A stretch of DNA of 55,940 nucleotides, taken from positions 1 through 55,940 of the forward strand of contig JAKSKF010000007.1 of assembly GCA_024401825.1 (NCBI GenBank), in the 5' to 3' direction. The position numbers and the translations under genes were made by a program. Of this stretch, positions 1-8,481 are shown in pieces (within the stretch, counting starts at the first letter, position 1; each line of letters starts with the position of its first letter). This stretch comes from Bacteroidales bacterium (GTDB lineage: Bacteria > Bacteroidota > Bacteroidia > Bacteroidales > UBA932). Below the pieces are notes generated by a model that did no database searches, had not been told where the DNA came from, and saw only the letters and a program-made list of their open reading frames with translations.

Positions 1-3000
1 GGTCTTCACGCGCATCGTGAAGGTGGATGAGAGACGGGAGTCGTTCCTGCCGTTGTAGATGGTGGTGAAAACGCTTTCCTTCCTGTTTGTGAAACGGCAC
101 AGCGTGTAGCCGAAAACGGAATTGAAGAAAGCGTTCATAGTCAAGCCGCCTGCGGCGCAGAACGTGTGGACGGAGTCAGCCTTGACGCTCAGGCTGACGC
201 TTAGCCTTCCGGCCTCGTCTCCGGCATCGGAAGAACCTCTTTCGGGTGATTTGGGAGGAAGACACTCCGTCTCGCATCCGGAAAGAAGATTCCGGTAATA
301 TCCTTCCGCTTCGGCATAACGGGGCGACATCCTCATCTTCTCCTCGTCAAGGGCCGCCTCGAAACCGGTGTATTTCTCCCTTTCAAGTTTTTCTCCGGCA
401 TACGCCCTGTCTATGTCTGAAAGGAGAATGGCCTGGGACATTCCGTCCGATATGATATGGTGGAAATCAAGGAAGAGGCAGTCGCCCTCGGGAGTCCTGA
501 TGACCGACGCCCTGTAAAGGGGCGAATCCAGGAGCCGGAAAGGACGGACGAGTTCTGAACCTTCGGGAACTCGTTCCAGCATCTCAATCTCCACGTTGAC
601 GGGCGCATCGTCGTTCCTGCGCGCGCGGACGTTGCCTTCCTCGTCTGCGAAAAGCGTCGTCTTGGCATAGGGATGGGCGTCGATTGCCGCCTTAACCGCA
701 TCGGAAAGCCTGTCAGCGTCGATGCCGGGGCCCAGGCGGAAGAGCATCGGTATGTTGTAGGTTATGGAACCCTGGGACGAGTTGCACTCCACGAATATGC
801 CCATCTGGGTCTGTGTAAGGGGATAATCGGGCAGGATTTCATAACTTTCGTCCCTCTCCGAGCCAAGGAGCATCTTCTCCAGTTTGCGTACTGTTTCGTT
901 GGACTTTATGTCGTCTATCCTCACTGAAACGTCGAAGAGGGTCCCCAGTCGGACGTTGAGTTTGAGCACCGCTATGGAGGTCAGGCCGACCTCGAAGAGA
1001 TTGGTGTCTATTCCGAACGATTCGTGGCCCAGCACGTCGGCTACAATGGCGCATATCTTCTTCTGCGTGTCGTTCTGGGGCGGGACAAGATTCTCCAGCT
1101 TGCGCCGGGGAACGGGAAGTGCCTTCCTGTTGACCTTCTGGTTCTGGTTCAGTGGTATGCGGTCAATCTGCATCGTCACCGCGGGAACCATATACGGAGG
1201 TTTCTCGGAACGGATGAATTCGTTGAGGGCCTCAATGTCGACGGTGGAGTCGGACACCACGTAGGCGGCGATGAACTTGCCGCCGGCCGGGTCGTCGAAC
1301 GCCGCGACGGTGGCATCCCTGATGCCGTCGAATCTCCTGACCACCTCCTCGACCTCGGTGAGTTCAACCCTGAATCCGCGGACCTTGACCTGCGCGTCCT
1401 TCCTGCCTATGAACTGCAGGTTTCCGTCTTCCAGGAAGCGGACGACGTCTCCCGTGCGGTATATCCTGCCGTAACCTTCATCGGAGCAGAACGGGTTCTT
1501 TCCGTAGGCCTCGGCCGTCTTTTCCGGGCGGTTGAGATATCCCGCGGTCACGTGGGCTCCGGAAATCCAGAGTTCGCCCGCCGCTCCGGGAGGAAGAAGC
1601 CTGCCGAAACTGTCGACGACATAAAGTTTGACGTTGTCAACCGCCTTTCCTATGGGAATGTCACGGTACAGTTTGTCCACGGTGAAGCCGCTCGCGACGA
1701 TGGAGCCCTCAGTGGGGCCGTACAGATTGCACAGCAGAATTCCTTCCGGAGGGGTGAGCGGGGTAAGTTTCTCACCCGCGACGCTGATGAAGCGAAGAGT
1801 CGTGAAGCCTCCCATCTGCGCGAACTGACGTCCGACCTGCGTCGTCATCGTGGTGTGTGTGATTCCGTTGTCGTTGAAATATTTGCGGAGCACTGGAAGG
1901 TCCAGTCTGATTTCATCTGAAATGATATGCAGGCAGGCGCCGGAAATTATCGTGGCGTAGGTGTCGAACACGTTGGCGTCAAATCCGAAACTTGCGTAGG
2001 CGGTGACGTTGCATCCGGGTCCGAGCGTATAGAAACGCTGTTCCCAGGAAGCGGTTACCATTGTGTTGGCGTGGGTGAAAACCACACCCTTGGGTGTTCC
2101 TGTTGAGCCTGAGGTGTACAGAATCACGAACTTGTCCTCCGGCTTGCTCCGGGGCAGGGTCCCGCAATCGGCAAGCGGTTCATCAAGTTCGGCAGTCATA
2201 ATGCGTGGGCCAGTGAACTCATCGGAAACGAGATGGCTGAGTTCGGGGGTTGTGATGAGCATCGCGGCTCCGGAATCGCGGAACATCAGGTTGAGGCGCT
2301 CCTCCGGGTAAGTGGGGTCCATCGGAAGATATGCGCAGCGGGCCTTGAGCACGCCGAGGGAGGAAAGGAGCATATGCTCGCAACGGGGAATCAGAATTCC
2401 AACCACGGAACCCTGCGGAAGGCCGGAGCCGAGAATTCGGGATGCGATGGAGTCGGAAATGCGGTCCACGAGACCGTAACTGAACTTCCTGTCCCCGAAG
2501 ACAAGGCAGGGGGCGTCGGGATTTTCGGACGCTCTCCTTCGGAAGAGTTCCACCACGGTGCTTCCCGACTCGTAGGGTACTTCAGTGCGGTTGAATTCCG
2601 TGACGGCCCTGCGGGCAGACTCGTCGGCAAGTTCGATTTCCTTCAGGGTCGCCGCTTTCATCATCGAGCGGACCACCTGGAAGAAAGTCGCCGCGAACCG
2701 GGACGCGAAGGCTTCGGAATAGAGTTTCCTGTCATAACCCAGGTTGAGAGTATAACCGTCGCCGGACCTGTACAGCATAAGATGCAGGTCGGACTGTATG
2801 TCGGAAGTGTCCGGCATCCTGACTTTCATCCTGCCTCCCGCCATCTCGGGACCGGAGAACATTTCCGCCTGATAGACGAAGGATACGCTCATCCCTATTC
2901 CGTACTGTGATGCGAGGGAACTGAAACTTATGCAGTCGTGCTCCATCGTGCCGAAGAACTCGTCCCTGACTCCGGTCAGGAATTCTCCGACGGCGGCGTT

Positions 3001-5517
3001 CTCGTCGATTTGCATATATACTGGAAGAGTCCGCACGAACATACCTGTGGAACCGGCAAGGCGAGGGTCGTGCCGTCCGTTGTCCACGGTGCAGAAGAAA
3101 CTCTCGGCGGCGCCGTTGAACTTTGCCAGAGTGTAGGCGAAGGCGCCGAGGAAGAGCGTGTTCTCCGTTATTGAGTGTGTCCTTGCAAAATGAACCGCAT
3201 CCGCGGCGTTTATCCCTTCGGAACAGGCTGTCACGTGGCCTGCGCCGGACAGGCCGTCGTCAAAGGTCTTGTCGGGCACGGGGGTGGAGTCGCAGTCCAT
3301 TCCCTCGAAACGCTGCCTGAAGAAATCCTCGGCCCCGGCGTAGATGTCCCCCTGCCTGAAGGAGACTTCGTCCAGGGCTATGTCGAACTGGTTCAACGCT
3401 TCCTCTCCGGGACACTCCCCTCCTTCATATACGGATGCAATCTGGCTCAGGAACTCGGTGACTGAAGTCCCGTCGAACACAATGTGATGTATGTCGAAGA
3501 AGAATGCAACTCCCTGCGGAGAATTCAGCAACCAGAAGCGGTACAGGGGACCGGAGGACAAGTCTAAGGGCCGCACGAGTTCACGGCAGGCCGAATCGAA
3601 ATCGTCGGTATCCATTTCCGTGATTGCCGTTTCCCTTTCGGAGATTTTCATACCCGGGACTCCCCCCTGCTCCGTCACTGTGACGTGCAGCGCCCTGTGG
3701 CGGGCGGCCACGGTCCTGACGGCTTCCTTGAAACGGTCAGTGTCCGTTCCGGAAGGAAGTTCGCAAAGCACGGGTATGTTGTATTTCGAGGAGTCAGGCT
3801 CCGAAACGCAGTCGAGATAGACGCCAAGCTGAGAATCGGAGAGCGGACAGAAATCAGGAATATCTTCCAGGTGTTCAATCGGGCTTCGGCGGGGGCTGTG
3901 GCACAGCGCCGCTATGGTCCTCGGCGTGCGTGACTTGAAGATTATCTCAGGGGTAAGTTCTGCCGAGGGAATCTCCTGAAGCAGACGGAGCACCTTTATG
4001 GAATCTCCTCCGAGAGAGAAGAAATCGTCGTCAGCGCCTACTGTTCCGCAGTGAAGCACAGACTCGAACGCCTGGCAGACAGCGCTTTCAAGTGCGTCCG
4101 CAGGCGCGCGGTAAACTGTCTTGAAGGAATCCGCGGCAGGAGGAGCGAGGGCCTTGCGGTCAAGTTTTCCGTTGGGATTGCGCGGCAGTTCGTCCTTCTT
4201 CACGAAGAAACGCGGTATCATATATTCGGGAAGATTCCTGGCAAGTTCCCTGCGCAGGTCATCCGTCCCGATTTCCTCTTTTTCGACGTAGAAGGCCACA
4301 AGATAGTTCTGCGAGTCGGCATCCTCGAATGCCTTCACGGCCGCGTTCCCGATTTCGGGAATATCCATAAGGCGGCTTTCAATCTCAAGGGTCTCGACCC
4401 TCTGTCCGTTAACCTTCACCATCCAGTCCTTCCTGTTGGAATAGACAATGTCGCCGTCGGGATTCACGTAACCTATGTCGCCGGTATGTATCCGGGTTTT
4501 GCCGTCCGGCATCTTCTCCATAGTGCGGGACGTACGCTCAGGGTCCTTGAAATAGACGGTGTCGAATTCGCCGAGGGCGCAGATTTCGCCTTCGGTGCCG
4601 TCGGGGACGGGATTCATATTGTCGTCAAGGACGGACACGCTGACACCTTCCATACTCTTTCCGACCGGAGTGTTGTCGTACCCGTGCGTCACCCGGAACG
4701 TCGTGACGAACGCCAGGGTCTCGCTCATACCGTATCCGTTCAGCAGTTCATAGTCCTGGGGCGCCACTCTGGAAAGTCTCTCCCCGCAGGTGATGACCCT
4801 TTGGAGAGAGGGGTCCTCGTTGCGGTACAGGCGCAGCATCTGGGGTGTGATGATGCCCGTGGTGATGCCGTGCTTCCTGTAATATGCGGCGAGTGACACC
4901 GCGGACTTTCGCACGCTGTCATCCAGTATATGGGTGGTTCCGCCTATGGAAAGGACGGTGAGGTATTCGATGAGATGCAGCAGGAACGAGAACAGGGCCG
5001 CGCCGGCGTATATGACCGGGCTCACTCCCCCGAACACTGACTCGTGACGGATGGCCGTCCTTGCCAGGTCTGCAGTGCTGAAAAGCATTCCCTTGGGGGT
5101 TCCGGTGGAGCCGGAGGTATAAGCAAGGAGGGCGGGCTCGGCTCCTTCGGCAGGACTGTAGAAAGGTTCGTAATTCTCTATGTCACTGAAGAATTCCTGC
5201 GTTATGGCAAGACGGGCGCCGCAGTCGGAACGGATGAACTCCACCCTGTCTTCAGGATAGTCGGGGACCACGGGGACAACTATGCAGCCGGCCTTGAGCA
5301 CTCCGAGATAGGATGCGATGTATTCCATACACCGTCCATTATTGACAAGAATGAAATCTCCCTTGCCAAGACCCTGCGCCTTGAGTTTGCCGGCAACCTG
5401 GCCGCTCAGGCGGTCCAACTGTGAGTAACTGGTGCTTCTTTCACCGTTCCTGTCCACAAGGGCCGTCCTTGAAGGCCACTTTGCCGCTGACTGTCTGAAC
5501 AAACTGGTATATTCCAT
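1..5517 (-). CDS. Nonribosomal peptide synthetase, A-PCP-C-A-PCP-C... (3' end off window)
   Basis: This is the first 1839 residues of a large NRPS; it is still open at base 1, so the C-terminus lies outside. Domains in order are A1 (about 1-480; YTSGSTGTPKG near 134; NGYGMSE; HTGDIGYV; NPNGKLDRKAL), PCP1 (LGGDSI near 505), C (HHIVFDG near 676), A2 (YTSGSTGTPKG near 1134; NLYGPTE; YRTGDVVR), PCP2 (FEVGLTSI near 1510) and a second C domain (HHIISDG near 1685). It begins directly with an adenylation domain, so this protein likely starts the assembly line. A2 has the canonical FDANVFD (Asp235 equivalent), while A1 has a hydrophobic stretch at that position, so A1 may not load an ordinary alpha-amino acid. 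The start is the ATG at 5515-5517, 38 nt after the upstream lipoprotein hydrolase gene, with no visible promoter between. The family is certain; the product is unknown. Confidence 0.95.
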   Translation of the reverse strand, partial: MEYTSLFRQSAAKWPSRTALVDRNGERSTSYSQLDRLSGQVAGKLKAQGLGKGDFILVNNGRCMEYIASYLGVLKAGCIVVPVVPDYPEDRVEFIRSDCGARLAITQEFFSDIENYEPFYSPAEGAEPALLAYTSGSTGTPKGMLFSTADLARTAIRHESVFGGVSPVIYAGAALFSFLLHLIEYLTVLSIGGTTHILDDSVRKSAVSLAAYYRKHGITTGIITPQMLRLYRNEDPSLQRVITCGERLSRVAPQDYELLNGYGMSETLAFVTTFRVTHGYDNTPVGKSMEGVSVSVLDDNMNPVPDGTEGEICALGEFDTVYFKDPERTSRTMEKMPDGKTRIHTGDIGYVNPDGDIVYSNRKDWMVKVNGQRVETLEIESRLMDIPEIGNAAVKAFEDADSQNYLVAFYVEKEEIGTDDLRRELARNLPEYMIPRFFVKKDELPRNPNGKLDRKALAPPAADSFKTVYRAPADALESAVCQAFESVLHCGTVGADDDFFSLGGDSIKVLRLLQEIPSAELTPEIIFKSRTPRTIAALCHSPRRSPIEHLEDIPDFCPLSDSQLGVYLDCVSEPDSSKYNIPVLCELPSGTDTDRFKEAVRTVAARHRALHVTVTEQGGVPGMKISERETAITEMDTDDFDSACRELVRPLDLSSGPLYRFWLLNSPQGVAFFFDIHHIVFDGTSVTEFLSQIASVYEGGECPGEEALNQFDIALDEVSFRQGDIYAGAEDFFRQRFEGMDCDSTPVPDKTFDDGLSGAGHVTACSEGINAADAVHFARTHSITENTLFLGAFAYTLAKFNGAAESFFCTVDNGRHDPRLAGSTGMFVRTLPVYMQIDENAAVGEFLTGVRDEFFGTMEHDCISFSSLASQYGIGMSVSFVYQAEMFSGPEMAGGRMKVRMPDTSDIQSDLHLMLYRSGDGYTLNLGYDRKLYSEAFASRFAATFFQVVRSMMKAATLKEIELADESARRAVTEFNRTEVPYESGSTVVELFRRRASENPDAPCLVFGDRKFSYGLVDRISDSIASRILGSGLPQGSVVGILIPRCEHMLLSSLGVLKARCAYLPMDPTYPEERLNLMFRDSGAAMLITTPELSHLVSDEFTGPRIMTAELDEPLADCGTLPRSKPEDKFVILYTSGSTGTPKGVVFTHANTMVTASWEQRFYTLGPGCNVTAYASFGFDANVFDTYATIISGACLHIISDEIRLDLPVLRKYFNDNGITHTTMTTQVGRQFAQMGGFTTLRFISVAGEKLTPLTPPEGILLCNLYGPTEGSIVASGFTVDKLYRDIPIGKAVDNVKLYVVDSFGRLLPPGAAGELWISGAHVTAGYLNRPEKTAEAYGKNPFCSDEGYGRIYRTGDVVRFLEDGNLQFIGRKDAQVKVRGFRVELTEVEEVVRRFDGIRDATVAAFDDPAGGKFIAAYVVSDSTVDIEALNEFIRSEKPPYMVPAVTMQIDRIPLNQNQKVNRKALPVPRRKLENLVPPQNDTQKKICAIVADVLGHESFGIDTNLFEVGLTSIAVLKLNVRLGTLFDVSVRIDDIKSNETVRKLEKMLLGSERDESYEILPDYPLTQTQMGIFVECNSSQGSITYNIPMLFRLGPGIDADRLSDAVKAAIDAHPYAKTTLFADEEGNVRARRNDDAPVNVEIEMLERVPEGSELVRPFRLLDSPLYRASVIRTPEGDCLFLDFHHIISDGMSQAILLSDIDRAYAGEKLEREKYTGFEAALDEEKMRMSPRYAEAEGYYRNLLSGCETECLPPKSPERGSSDAGDEAGRLSVSLSVKADSVHTFCAAGGLTMNAFFNSVFGYTLCRFTNRKESVFTTIYNGRNDSRLSSTFTMRVKT

Positions 5518-5555
5518 AACTGCAGTCTGACTTGTTCGCTGAATTTAAACCTGTT

Positions 5556-6956
5556 CTATTCCACTTCCAGGGGATTTGCCTGCCGAACCGTATGGAATTC
5601 CCAATGGAAGGAAGACATTGCGTGGTCGCTGACACCCTTGAAGTCAGAATCAATCTCATACCAGAGCAGATTCACCTCCTCCTTGGAGTTGAAAGAAAGT
5701 TCCGTGTACATTTTCTCCACGTCTTCAGGTGACGAAATATCATCCGTCGGGCAGAACGCCAGAGTGATTGGATGCCGGGGGCTCCATCCGCTTACGAGGT
5801 CGGACTGACTGTCGATTCTCTGCAGAGCCTTGTACTGCTCCGAGTCCTCATTCAGGTTTCCGTCTTCATCGCACAGTTCCCTGTTCAAAATATCGTAGCC
5901 GTGACCATTCGAAATCCCTCCCCAGGCCGCAATGCATTCCAAGAGGGACCAGTCCTGGTAGAGAAGGGCGGTAATCATCGACTGGGTCGAGCCCCCAACC
6001 GTCACTTTCCTGTTGTTGAATTCGTCTGTGAAGAAATCCGATACCTGCAGGGGTTCGAGCGCTTCGGGATAGTTGTACAGCGCGCTCATGACCGTGATGG
6101 CGAAGGCGGTCTTGTTGAGAAACAGACCGCTCAGGGACATACGGGAGAACTTTGATATCAGATATGGACTGACCTCCGCATAGAATGTTCCGGACAGGTT
6201 GATTTCCTTCTGCACCGCCTCATCGGAGAGGGACTCGAGGTACCTTTGGAATCCGAGCGCGGCAAGCGCGCCGCGGGAAATTCCTATGTTGTCCGTGTGG
6301 AAAGCGGAGGAGATTTGGGCGTGCCTGTCCTTTTTGACGATGTCCTTCGCTATGAGAAGCGCTTCCGTGCTCTGCATTCCGTCGACCAGGGGTGCAATGG
6401 AATTGTTGGGTGAGCCTGTCGAAAGTCCGTAACCCTGGAAATCGGGGACCACCACCATTGCTCCGTGGAACACCCTCAACTCATTTATACAGAAGAAATT
6501 GGTAGGACAGTAGCTGTTCGTGGGCACAAAGATATGGTTGAACAGTGTGCAGGAATTGATGAGGACCTCACCGTTGCCTCCGACGGGATAATCCAGCCGT
6601 ACGGACATATGGATTTTCTTTCCCGACTTGTCAGTGGTGTAATAACTGAAAATGACGCGCTTTATGTTCACGCCGTTGTCCTTGAATGACTGAATCCTGG
6701 AGGACAGGGCCTGCATTGTCGCGCTGTACTCTTCCTGAAAGAAATCCACCGGAATTATTTCCGCAAGCGGATTGTCGAGCAGGGAGACGAAAGTGTCAGG
6801 GTCTATGAATTCAGACTCGACAATGGTATATTCAGGTATCACGATTTTTTCACCGGGGTCAGGTTCGGGCACGTCAGGGTTGTTTCTGGTACAGGCAAGC
6901 GGTACCAGGCAGATAACGGCGACATTCAGACAAAAAATGACATTTCTGACTTTCAT
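5556..6956 (-). CDS. Lipoprotein alpha/beta hydrolase (secretory-lipase-like)
   Basis: A 466-aa protein with a lipoprotein signal (hydrophobic stretch ending LVPLAC, lipidated Cys near 22), so it is probably anchored in the envelope. The body is an alpha/beta hydrolase: PDFQGYGLSTG before the nucleophile elbow GISRGALAALG (GxSxG), an acid region CPTDDISSPEDV, and a late His-containing SDHAMSSFHWEF. The layout resembles secretory lipases or large acyl-peptide-type hydrolases; the substrate cannot be read from sequence. It lies 12 nt after the upstream gene and 38 nt before the NRPS on the same strand, so it may be cotranscribed with the NRPS and could act on an exported product or its precursor. 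That link is inference from position only. Confidence 0.85.
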   Translation of the reverse strand: MKVRNVIFCLNVAVICLVPLACTRNNPDVPEPDPGEKIVIPEYTIVESEFIDPDTFVSLLDNPLAEIIPVDFFQEEYSATMQALSSRIQSFKDNGVNIKRVIFSYYTTDKSGKKIHMSVRLDYPVGGNGEVLINSCTLFNHIFVPTNSYCPTNFFCINELRVFHGAMVVVPDFQGYGLSTGSPNNSIAPLVDGMQSTEALLIAKDIVKKDRHAQISSAFHTDNIGISRGALAALGFQRYLESLSDEAVQKEINLSGTFYAEVSPYLISKFSRMSLSGLFLNKTAFAITVMSALYNYPEALEPLQVSDFFTDEFNNRKVTVGGSTQSMITALLYQDWSLLECIAAWGGISNGHGYDILNRELCDEDGNLNEDSEQYKALQRIDSQSDLVSGWSPRHPITLAFCPTDDISSPEDVEKMYTELSFNSKEEVNLLWYEIDSDFKGVSDHAMSSFHWEFHTVRQANPLEVE

Positions 6957-6968
6957 ATGTATAACATT

Positions 6969-7805
6969 TTATTTCAACACAAAACCGGATTTTTTGAAAC
7001 GCAGTTCGAGAGCTCCGTAGTTGGAGGAAAGTATGAATGCGGGCAGCCTCTCCTGAAGCAGTCCGACTATCAGGACGGAAAGCCTGTTCCTGTCCTTTTC
7101 CTTTCTCACCAGTTTCTTCAGTTCCTTCTCAAGCCGGCCGCTTGTCCTGGAGTCTATTCTTCTCAAGGCGTTCATTATGTCTGCGGCGATTGCGGAGGGT
7201 TCCGTCACGCCTTCGAAGTCCGAATTGTCTTCAGGATTCCAGTCCCCTAGCAGATGGACGTCATAGACAATGGCCAGGATTCCGTTCGCCCAGGCCGCCT
7301 CCTTGCCTTCGGACGCAAAGCCGAACAGTCTCTCCGCCGCCTCGTTGGCGGCTCTGTTGCGTCTCGCCTGTTCAAGGGCGAGAGCCTTCCTGAAAGCGTC
7401 CTTCTTCTGTCCGTCAGGATACCAGGGACATTTGGAGAGCCTTTCTTCAAGAGCGTCGGACCAGGGCTCGGAGTTGAAGCCCCAGTGGAAAAGAAGCCTG
7501 TGCTTGCAGTGGAATTCGAATTCGTCACCGGCATACTGATAGAAAGTCCTGTCCCCGAATTCGGGCATCGGAACTCCCTTGTAATTGTCAATCAAATCGC
7601 TCGTGATGAGGCGGAGCCAGGCCTCGATTTCCTTGTTCTCACTTACGGCATTGCCGTTCCCGTCGGCCTTGAAGGGCAGCACGGAATACATTTCCCTCAC
7701 GTGGATGCCTCCGTTGGGATGGGCCTGAGCCGGCCGCAATCCTGAAAATGACAGGGCGGCCAGGACAGTAAGGAATGCAATCCGCAAGTCAGGCAAGTTT
7801 TTCAC
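6969..7805 (-). CDS. Secreted helical protein, possible zinc-dependent phospholipase C / S1-P1-like fold
   Basis: About 278 aa. The open frame reaches a TTG at 7820, but the GTG at 7803-7805 gives a better signal peptide (short polar N-terminus, then a hydrophobic stretch ending AQA before HPNGG). Mature-protein motifs include HCKHRLLFHWG and YDVHLLGDWNPED; the HLLGD element with scattered His and Asp residues recalls metal-binding helices of S1/P1 nucleases and zinc phospholipase C. A basic helix near the C-terminus carries many Lys and Arg. I do not recognise a named family with certainty. The gene overlaps the preceding small membrane protein by 17 nt and belongs to the hyp series. Confidence 0.7.
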   Translation of the reverse strand: MKNLPDLRIAFLTVLAALSFSGLRPAQAHPNGGIHVREMYSVLPFKADGNGNAVSENKEIEAWLRLITSDLIDNYKGVPMPEFGDRTFYQYAGDEFEFHCKHRLLFHWGFNSEPWSDALEERLSKCPWYPDGQKKDAFRKALALEQARRNRAANEAAERLFGFASEGKEAAWANGILAIVYDVHLLGDWNPEDNSDFEGVTEPSAIAADIMNALRRIDSRTSGRLEKELKKLVRKEKDRNRLSVLIVGLLQERLPAFILSSNYGALELRFKKSGFVLK

Positions 7806-8130
7806 GGCGACGGGCGACAAGGACCATACACAACCAGGCCAGGCTGACAGCCAGAGAGACGGGCACTCCCACGGTGAGCATTTCCCGTAGCATCACAAGA
7901 GCTCCGCCTTCTGAGGCAAGCGCGCTGAAGAACGGGAATCCGAACACAAGTTCACCGCTGAGGATATGGTCGATGACCAGCATCAGCGTGCCGCCCCAGA
8001 GCATCTTCTCCAGGGAAGGCAGGTTGCGCTTGAGGATTGAACAGTCACCGGATGCGATGGCCTGTGAATTGCGCTTTCTGTAAACGGTCGTGGCAACAGC
8101 CTGGACCATAGGTACCAAAAAACAAGACAT
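7789..8130 (-). CDS. Small membrane protein of the hyp gene cluster, unknown function
   Basis: A 113-aa protein with two clear hydrophobic segments, one around residues 45-65 and one near 88-107 ending in a positive RRREKL tail; the N-terminus is also mildly hydrophobic. No enzyme motif is seen. It begins 3 nt after the hypA stop and overlaps the following gene, so translation is probably coupled within the hypB-led series. Position next to nickel-maturation genes could mean a role in hydrogenase maturation or metal transport, but nothing in the sequence shows that. Confidence 0.65.
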   Translation of the reverse strand: MSCFLVPMVQAVATTVYRKRNSQAIASGDCSILKRNLPSLEKMLWGGTLMLVIDHILSGELVFGFPFFSALASEGGALVMLREMLTVGVPVSLAVSLAWLCMVLVARRREKLA

Positions 8131-8133
8131 AAT

Positions 8134-8481
8134 CTATTCTTTTACTTCAATTTCCCTTATTTCAACTTCATTTCCCCTAAGCAGGTATGTGGAACCTCCG
8201 TTGCAGACGGGACAGGTCCTGCCGTACCTGACGGTAGGGTATTCCCTCTTGCAGTCTTCACACCAGCTTACAGCGGGTACAGTGCATATTTCAAGTTCGC
8301 AGCCTTCAAGCAGGGGTTCCTTCCCGACCGCCCATTTCCAGCAATCCTGAAGGTACTCCGGAACCACGGTCGAAACCTCCCCTATGTCCATCACCACCTT
8401 CGAGACGAGTCCGACATTGTTCCTCTCCGCCACTTCCTTTACGTCTCTGATGATGTAGAAGACTATACCGAGTTCGTGCAT
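8134..8481 (-). CDS. hypA: Hydrogenase/urease nickel incorporation protein HypA
   Basis: A 115-aa cytoplasmic metallochaperone of usual family length. It starts with MHEL, whose His2 binds nickel in HypA proteins, and carries the zinc site as two Cys pairs, CEDC and CPVC, in the second half. HypA delivers Ni to [NiFe]-hydrogenase large subunits together with HypB. Its ATG overlaps the stop of the upstream 942-aa redox gene by one base (TGATG), so the two are translationally coupled. hypB lies one gene further upstream. No hydrogenase or urease structural gene is in this window. Confidence 0.93.
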   Translation of the reverse strand: MHELGIVFYIIRDVKEVAERNNVGLVSKVVMDIGEVSTVVPEYLQDCWKWAVGKEPLLEGCELEICTVPAVSWCEDCKREYPTVRYGRTCPVCNGGSTYLLRGNEVEIREIEVKE

